Shown in pieces: positions 56,941 through 64,000 of a DNA stretch of 64,000 bases. Each line of letters opens with the position of its first letter. The first letter of the stretch is position 1. The notes beneath the pieces are model-generated. The model made no database searches, was not told the origin of the DNA, and saw only the letters and a program-made list of their open reading frames with translations. The stretch covers positions 61,170,951-61,234,950 of the forward strand of contig OY282608.1 in NCBI GenBank assembly GCA_958298945.1, in the 5' to 3' direction. Origin of the DNA: Atherix ibis. Lineage: Eukaryota; Arthropoda; Insecta; Diptera; Athericidae. The position numbers were made by a program, and so were the translations under genes.

Positions 56941-58100
56941 CAACAAACCAACAAACCAACACACCAACAAACTAACAAACTAACAAAGCAACTAGCAAAC
57001 AAACCAACAAACCAACAAACCAACAAGCCAACAAACCAACAAACCAACAAACCAACAAACCAACAAACCAACAAGCCAACAAACCAACAAGCCAACAAAC
57101 CAACAAACCAACAAGCCAACAAGCCAACAAACCAACAAACCAACAAACCAACAAACCAACAAGCCAACAAACCAACAAACCAACAAGCCAACAAACCAAC
57201 AAACCAACAAACCAACAAACCAACAAGCCAACAAACTAAGTAACCAACAAGCCAACAAACCAACAAACCAACAAGCCAACAAGCCAACAAACCAACAAAC
57301 CAACAAACCAACAAACCAACAAACCAACAAGCCAACAAACCAACAAGCCAACAAACCAACAAACCAACAAGCCAACAAGCCAACAAACCAACAAACCAAC
57401 AAACCAACAAGCGAACAAACCAACAAACCAACAAGCCAACAAACCAACAAAGCAACAAACCAACAAACCAACAAGCCAACAAGCCAACAAACCAACAAAC
57501 CAACAATCCAAACAAACAAACAAACCAACAAACCAACAAGCCAACAAACCAACAAGCCAACAAACCAACAAACCAACAAACCAACAAACCAACGAACCAA
57601 CAAACCAACAAACCAACAAGCCAACACACCAACAAACCAACAAGCCAACAAGCCAACAAACCAACAAACCAACAAGCCAACAAACCAACAAACTAACAAA
57701 CCAACAAACCAACAAGCCAAAAAACCAACAAGCCAACAAACCAACAAACCAACAAACCAAGTAACCAACAAACCAACAAACCAAGTAACCAAAAAGCCAA
57801 CAAACTAACAAACCAACAAGCCAACAAGCCAACAAGCCAACACACCAACAAACCAACAAGCCAACAAGCCAACAAACCAACAAACCAACAAGCCAACAAA
57901 CCAACAAACCAACAAGCCAACAAACCAACAAACCAACAAACCAACAAACCAACAAACCAACAAACCAACGAACCAACAAACCAACAAACAAACAAGCCAA
58001 CAAGCCAACAAACTAACAAACCAACAAACCAACAAGCCAAAAAACCAACAAGCCAACAAACCAACAAACCAACAAACCAAGTAACCAACAAACCAACAAA
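56941..58100. repeat. Copy 2 of the 1.78-1.86 kb tandem duplication
   Basis: Same marker order as 55.18-56.0 kb. A private variant, ACTAGCAAAC, lies near 56991. The AAGCGAAC to insertion-word distance is 94 bp in both copies and again at 61635/61729, so a third, more distant copy of this core exists at 61.6 kb (offset 4222). Confidence 0.85.
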
Positions 58101-58736
58101 CCAAGTAACCAAAAAGCCACCAAAATAACAAACCAACAAGCCAACAAGCCAACAAACCAACAAACCAACAAAGCAACAAACCAACAAGCCAACAAGCCAA
58201 CAAACCAACAAACCAACAAGCCAACAAGCCAACAAACCAACAAACCAACAAGCCAACAAACCAACAAACCAACAAGCCAACAAACCAACAAACCAACAAA
58301 CCAGCAAACCAACAAACCAACAAACTAACAAAGCAACAAGCCAACAAACCAACAAACCAACAAAACAACAAGCCAACAAGCGAACAAACCGACAAACCAA
58401 CAAACCAACAAGCCAACAAACCAACAGGCCAACAAACCAACAAACCAACAAGCCAACAAGCCAACAAACCAACAAACCAACAAACCAACAAGCCAACAAG
58501 CCAACAAACCAACAAACCAACAAGCCAACAAGCCAACAAACCGACAAAACAACAAGCCAACAAGCCAACAAACCAACAAACCAACATGCCAACAAACCAA
58601 CAAACAAATAAACCAACAAATCAACAAATCAACAAACCAACAAACCAACAAGCCAACAAGCCAACAAACCAACAAACCAACAAACCAACAAGCCAACAAA
58701 CCAACAAGCCAAGAAACCAACAAACCAACAAACCAA
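58101..58736. repeat. Octamer array with AACATGCC and AATAAACC markers
   Basis: The block holds GACAAAAC near 58542, AACATGCC at 58587, then AACAAACA/AATAAACC, the same order as at 42.3, 46.1, 51.1 and 53.9 kb. ACCACCAAAATAAC near 58118 repeats a word seen at 52071. No phase slip or gene is seen. Confidence 0.8.
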
Positions 58737-59999
58737 CAAGCCAACAAGCCAACAAACCAACAAACCAACAAGCCAACAAACCAACAAACCAACAAACCAA
58801 CAAGCCAACAAGCCAACAAACCATCAAACCAACAAGCCAACAAGCCAACAAACCGACAAACCAACAAGCCAACAAGCCAACAAACCAACAAACCAATAAG
58901 CCAACAAACCAACAAACAAATAAACCAACAAACCAACAAACCAACAAGCCAACAAGCCAACAAGCCAACAAACCAACAAACCAACAAGCCAACAAACCAA
59001 CAAACCAACAAACCAACAAACCAACAAACCACCAAACCAACAAGCCAACAAGCCAACAAACCAACAAACCAACAAACCAACAAGCCAACAAACCAACAAA
59101 CCAACAAACCAACAAGCCAACAAGCCAACAAACCAACAAACCAACAAAGTAACAAACCAACAAACCAACAAGCCAACAAGCCAACAAACCAACGAACCAA
59201 CAAGCCAACAAACCAACAAACAAATAAACCAACAAACCAACAAACCAACAAGCCAACAAGCCAACAAACCAACAAACCAACAAACCAGCAAGCCAACAAA
59301 CCAACAAACCAACAAACCAACAAACCAACAAACCAACAAACCAACAAACCAACAAGCCAACAAACCAACAAGCCAACAAGCCAACAAACCAACAAACCAA
59401 CAAACCAACAAACCAACAAACTAAGTAACCAACAAGCCAACAAACCAACAAACCAACAAACCAACAAACCAACAAGCCAACAAGCCAACAAACCAACAAA
59501 CCAACAAACCAACAAGCCAACAAACCAACAAGCTAACAAACCAACAAACCAACAAACCAAGTAACCAAAAAGCCAACAAACTAACAAACCAACAAGCCAA
59601 CAAGCCAACAAACCAACAAACCAACAAAGAAACAAACCAACAAACCAACAAGCCAACAAGCCAACAAACCAACAAACCAACAAGCCAACAAGCCAACAAA
59701 CAACAAACCAACAAGCCAACAAACCAACAAACCAACAAGCCAACAAACCAACAAACCAACACACCAACAAACCAACAAACCAAAAAACCAACAAACCAAC
59801 AAACCAACAAACCAACAAACCAACAAGCCAACAAGCCAACAAACCAACAAACCAACAAACCAACAAGCCAACAAACCAACAAGCCAACAAACCAACAAAC
59901 CAACAAACCAAGTAACCAAAAAGCCAACAAACTAACAAACCAACAAGCCAACAAGCCAACAAACCAACAAACCAACAAAGCAACAAACCAACAAACCAA
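58737..59999. repeat. Copy 1 of a 1.25 kb tandem duplication
   Basis: Partner positions in the next copy: CATCAAACC at 58824 (60087), GACAAACC at 58855 (60118) and AAGTAACAAACC at 59150 (60413), all offset 1263; AAGAAACAAACC at 59629 (60876), AAACAAC slip at 59701 (60948) and AAGTAACC at 59912 (61159), all offset 1247. The order of AACAAACC and AACAAGCC just left of 58824 and 60087 also agrees, which sets the start near 58737. Confidence 0.92.
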
Positions 60000-61290
60000 C
60001 AAGCCAACAAGCCAACAAACCAACAAACCAACAAGCCAACAAACCAACAAACCAACAAACCAACAAGCCAACAAGCCAACAAACCATCAAACCAACAAGC
60101 CAACAAGCCAACAAACCGACAAACCAACAAGCCAACAAGCCAACAAACCAACAAACCAATAAGCCAACAAACCAACAAACAAATAAACCAACAAACCAAC
60201 AAACCAACAAGCCAACAAGCCAACAAGCCAACAAACCAACAAACCAACAAGCCAACAAACCAACAAACCAACAAACCAACAAACCAACAAACCACCAAAC
60301 CAACAAGCCAACAAGCCAACAAACCAACAAACCAACAAACCAACAAGCCAACAAACCAACAAACCAACAAACCAACAAGCCAACAAGCCAACAAACCAAC
60401 AAACCAACAAAGTAACAAACCAACAAACCAACAAGCCAACAAGCCAACAAACCAACGAACCAACAAGCCAACAAACCAACAAACAAATAAACCAACAAAC
60501 CAACAAACCAACAAGCCAACAAGCCAACAAACCAACAAACCAACAAACCAGCAAGCCAACAAACCAACAAACCAACAAACCAACAAACCAACAAACCAAC
60601 AAACCAACAAGCCAACAAACCAACAAGCCAACAAGCCAACAAACCAACAAACCAACAAACCAACAAACTAAGTAACCAACAAGCCAACAAACCAACAAAC
60701 CAACAAACCAACAAACCAACAAGCCAACAAGCCAACAAACCAACAAACCAACAAACCAACAAGCCAACAAACCAACAAGCTAACAAACCAACAAACCAAC
60801 AAACCAAGTAACCAAAAAGCCAACAAACTAACAAACCAACAAGCCAACAAGCCAACAAACCAACAAACCAACAAAGAAACAAACCAACAAACCAACAAGC
60901 CAACAAGCCAACAAACCAACAAACCAACAAGCCAACAAGCCAACAAACAACAAACCAACAAGCCAACAAACCAACAAACCAACAAGCCAACAAACCAACA
61001 AACCAACACACCAACAAACCAACAAACCAAAAAACCAACAAACCAACAAACCAACAAACCAACAAACCAACAAGCCAACAAGCCAACAAACCAACAAACC
61101 AACAAACCAACAAGCCAACAAACCAACAAGCCAACAAACTAACAAACCAACAAACCAAGTAACCAAAAAGCCAACAAACTAACAAACCAACAAGCCAACA
61201 AGCCAACAAACCAACAAACCAACAAAGCAACAAACCAACAAACCAACAAGCCAACAAGCCAACAAACCAACAAACCAACAAGCCAACAAG
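60000..61290. repeat. Copy 2 of the 1.25 kb tandem duplication
   Basis: All six markers listed for copy 1 recur here in order. The 16-bp drop in offset is two whole units. An extra AACAAACT occurs before the closing AAGTAACC/AAAAAGCC cassette at 61159. This pair is among the least diverged duplicates in the window. Confidence 0.92.
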
Positions 61291-64000
61291 CCAACAAACA
61301 ACAAACCAACAAGCCAACAACCCAACAAACCAACAAGCCAACAAACCAACAAACCAACACACCAACAAACCAACAAACTAACAAAGCAACAAGCCAACAA
61401 ACCAACAAACCAACAAACCAACAAGCCAACAAACCAACAAACCAACAAACCAACAAACCAACAAGCCAACAAACCAACAAGCCAACAAACCAACAATCCA
61501 ACAAGCCAACAAGCCAACAAACCAACAAACCAACAAACCAACAAACCAACAAGCCAACAAACCAACAAGCCAACAAACCAACAAACCAACAAGCCAACAA
61601 GCCAACAAACCAACAAACCAACAAACCAACAAGCGAACAAACCAACAAACCAACAAGCCAACAAACCAACAAACCAACAAACCAACAAACCAACAAGCCA
61701 ACAAGCCAACAAACCAACAAACCAACAATCCAAACAAACAAACAAACCAACAAACCAACAAGCCAACAAACCAACAAACCAACTAAGCAACAAGCCAGCA
61801 AACCAACAAGCCAACAAACCAACAAACCAACAAACTAAGTAACCAACAAGCCAACAAGCCAAAAAACCAACAAACCAACAAACCAACAAACCAACAAGCC
61901 AACAAGCCAACAAACCAACAAACCAACAAGCCAACAAACCAACAAACCAACAAACCAACAAGCCAACAAGCCAACAAACCAACAAACCAACAAGCCAACA
62001 AGCCAACAAACCGACAAACCAACAAGCCAACAAGCCAACAAACCAACAAACCAACAAGCCAACAAACCAACAAACAAATAAACCAACAAACCAACAAACC
62101 AACAAGCCAACAAGCCAACAAGCCAACAAACCAACAAACCAACAAACCAACAAGCCAACAAACCAACAAACCAACAAACCAACAAACCACCAAACCAACA
62201 AGCCAACAAGCCAACAAACCAACAAACCAACAAACCAACAAGCCAACAAACCAACAAACCAACAAACCAACAAGCCAACAAGCCAACAAACCAACAAACC
62301 AACAAACCAACAAAGCAACAAACCAACAAACCAACAAGCCAACAAGCCAACAAACCAACGAACCAACAAGCCAACAAACCAACAAACAAATAAACCAACA
62401 AACCAACAAACCAACAAGCCAAAAAGCCAACAAACCAACAAACCAACAAACCAGCAAGCCAACAAACCAACAAACCAACAAACCAACAAACCAACAAACC
62501 AACAAACCAACAAACCAACAAACCAACAAGCCAACAAGCCAACAAGCCAACAAACCAACAAACCAACAAACCAACAAACTAAGTAACCAACAAGCCAACA
62601 AACCAACAAATCAACAAGCCAACAAGCCAACAAACCAACAAACCAACAAGCCAACAAACCAACAAACCTACAAACCAAAAAACCAACAAACCAACAAACC
62701 AACAAACCAACAAACCAACAAACCAACAAGCCAACAAGCCAACAAACCAACAAACCAACAAACCAACAAGCCAACAAACCAACAAGCCAACAAACCAACA
62801 AACCAACAAACCAAGTAACCAAAAAGCCAACAAACTAACAAACCAACAAGCCAACAAGCCAACAAACCAACAAACCAACAAAGCAACAAACCAACAAACC
62901 AACAAGCCAACAAGCCAACAAACCAACAAACCAACAAGCCAACAAGCCAACAAACAACAAACCAACAAGCCAACAAACCAACAAACCAACAAGCCAACAA
63001 ACCAACAAACCAACACACTAACAAACCAACAAACTAACAAAGCAACAAGCCAACAAACCAACAAACCAACAAACCAACAAGCCAACAAACCAACAAACCA
63101 ACAAACCAACAAACCAACAAGCCAACAAACCAACAAGCCAACAACCCAACAAACCAACAAGCCAACAAGCCAACAAACCAACAAACCAACAAACCAACAA
63201 ACCAACAAGCCAACAAACCAACAAACCAACAAGCCAACAAATCAACAAATCAACAAACCAACAAACAAACAAGCCAACAAACTAAGTAACCAACAAGCCA
63301 ACAAACCAACAAACCAACAAGCCAACAAGCCAACAAACCAACAAACCAACAAACCAACAAACCAACAAGCCAACAAACCAACAAGCCAACAAACCAACAA
63401 ACCAACAAGCACACAAGCCAACAAACCCACAAACCAACAAACCAACAAGCGAACAAACCAACAAACACAAGCCAACAAGCCAACAAACCAACAAACCAAC
63501 AAACCAACAAACCAACAAGCCAACAAGCCAACAAAATAACAAACCAACAATCCAAACAAACAAACAAACCAACAAACCAACAAGCCAACAAACCAAAAAG
63601 CCAACAAACCAACAAGCCAACAAACCAACAAACCAACAAAGCAACAAGCCAGCAAACCAACAAGCCAACAAACCAACAAACCAACAAACTAAGTAACCAA
63701 CAAGCCAACAAGCCAAAAAACCAACAACCCAACAAACCAACAAACCAAAAAACCAACAAGCCAACAAACCAACACACCAACAAACCAAAAAACCAACAAA
63801 GCAACATACCAACAAACCAACAAACCAACAAACCAACAAACCAACAAACCAACAAGCCAACAAGCCAACAAACCAACAAACCAACAAGACAACAAACCAA
63901 CAAACCAACAAACCAACAAGCCAACAAACCAACAAACAAATAAACCAACAAACCAACAAACCAACAAGCCAACAAACCAACAAACAAATAAACCAACAAA
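61291..64000. repeat. Mosaic domain reaching the right edge
   Basis: Octamer array with slips at about 61298 and 62953 (AAACAAC, -1), 61729 and 63551 (AACAATCC insertion word, +1) and 63468 (AACAAACACAAGCC, -2). AACATACC at about 63807 and the flanking AACACACC, AAAAAACC and AACAAAGC units resemble the 21.4, 23.1, 24.6, 29.5 and 34.6 kb blocks. The array continues unbroken through base 64000; the last complete AACAAGCC starts at 63963 (3 modulo 8). No gene is seen. Confidence 0.82.

Larger units (their letters stand above)
1..64000. repeat. Octanucleotide satellite array, (AACAAACC)n with AACAAGCC as major variant
   Basis: Every line of the window is built from the 8-bp unit AACAAACC or a one- or two-base variant of it; by far the commonest variant is AACAAGCC (A to G at unit position 6). 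The array keeps one orientation: I saw no stretch of GGTTTGTT on the + strand. The + strand is nearly all A and C, with G mostly from the AACAAGCC form and T rare, so the strands are strongly asymmetric (A/C versus G/T). The array runs off both ends. Arrays like this are known as eukaryotic satellite DNA, for example the 7-bp satellites of the Drosophila virilis group. I do not recognise this exact octamer as belonging to a named organism. Gene content is nil as far as can be read. Confidence 0.99.

Noticed and set aside
58325..60658. A 777-codon open frame on the - strand (LVCWFVGL-type repeats) as a membrane protein gene
   Set aside because: All three frames of the - strand give the same octapeptide, the open state follows from the absence of stops in the 8-bp unit, and no start context, codon bias, splice structure or non-repeat domain is present.
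1..64000. CRISPR array
   Set aside because: The direct repeats are 8 bp with no unique spacers; every interval is the same repeat.
1..64000. Telomeric repeat tract
   Set aside because: The G/T-rich strand is suggestive, but GGTTTGTT is not a telomere motif I know, variants are far too frequent, and the nested kilobase duplications fit an internal satellite better. Subtelomeric position remains possible.
1..64000. Promoters, TATA boxes, terminators or RNA genes
   Set aside because: Short AT-rich words such as AAATAAAC are unit variants. There is no inverted symmetry for hairpins on an A/C-only strand, and no tRNA- or rRNA-like stretch.
1..64000. Bacterial or phage origin
   Set aside because: Tens of kilobases of an 8-bp repeat without any gene is not a pattern known from those genomes. 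A pure sequencing artefact is unlikely, given the ordered, shared rare-variant blocks.

Overview
The whole 64 kb is one uninterrupted satellite array. From first to last base the + strand reads as head-to-tail copies of an 8-bp unit, AACAAACC, with a very common second form, AACAAGCC. The - strand reads GGTTTGTT / GGCTTGTT. I found no unique sequence, gene, RNA gene, transposon, CRISPR array or inverted segment. Both edges lie inside the array, so it is longer than the window. An array of this size, purity and single orientation points to a eukaryotic chromosome (heterochromatic, centromere-linked or subtelomeric satellite DNA) seen in a long-read assembly. The sequence does not identify the species.

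Below the 8-bp level, almost all variation is by substitution, so length 8 is kept: AAAAAACC, AAAAAGCC, AACAAACT, AAGTAACC, AAGTTACC, AATAAACC, AACATGCC, AACATACC, AGCAAACC, GACAAACC, AACACACC. In bases 1-8490 I saw no departure from the 8-bp register (about 1,060 units). After that I tallied by hand 56 small phase slips, nearly all +1 or -1 base. The tally agrees with the register found at 43.5 kb and at the window's end.

Above the 8-bp level the array is a mosaic of amplified blocks, recognisable by linked rare variants. From left to right: a 1.12-1.16 kb repeat (1-460 and 1161-1580); a 3.86-3.9 kb tandem duplication (about 9996-13885 and 13886-17700); a 1.71-1.74 kb tandem duplication overlapping a 1.49-1.54 kb one (19.87-25.22 kb); a 2 kb block copied about 5.05-5.08 kb downstream (28.95-30.95 and 34.0-36.0 kb); a 3.7-4.3 kb tandem duplication (38.0-42.4 and 42.4-46.2 kb) with related, rearranged copies at 48.4-51.7 and 52.5-54.5 kb; a 632-bp duplication (47.1-48.0 kb); a 1.78-1.86 kb duplication (55.0-58.1 kb); and a 1.25 kb duplication (58.74-61.3 kb). 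Offsets between copies change mostly in multiples of 8.

Long open reading frames exist on both strands, mostly on the - strand, but they follow from the repeat. Eight is not a multiple of three, so all three frames of a strand encode the same octapeptide (LVCWFVGL on -, NQQTNKPT on +), and the plain unit contains no stop. I annotate no CDS.
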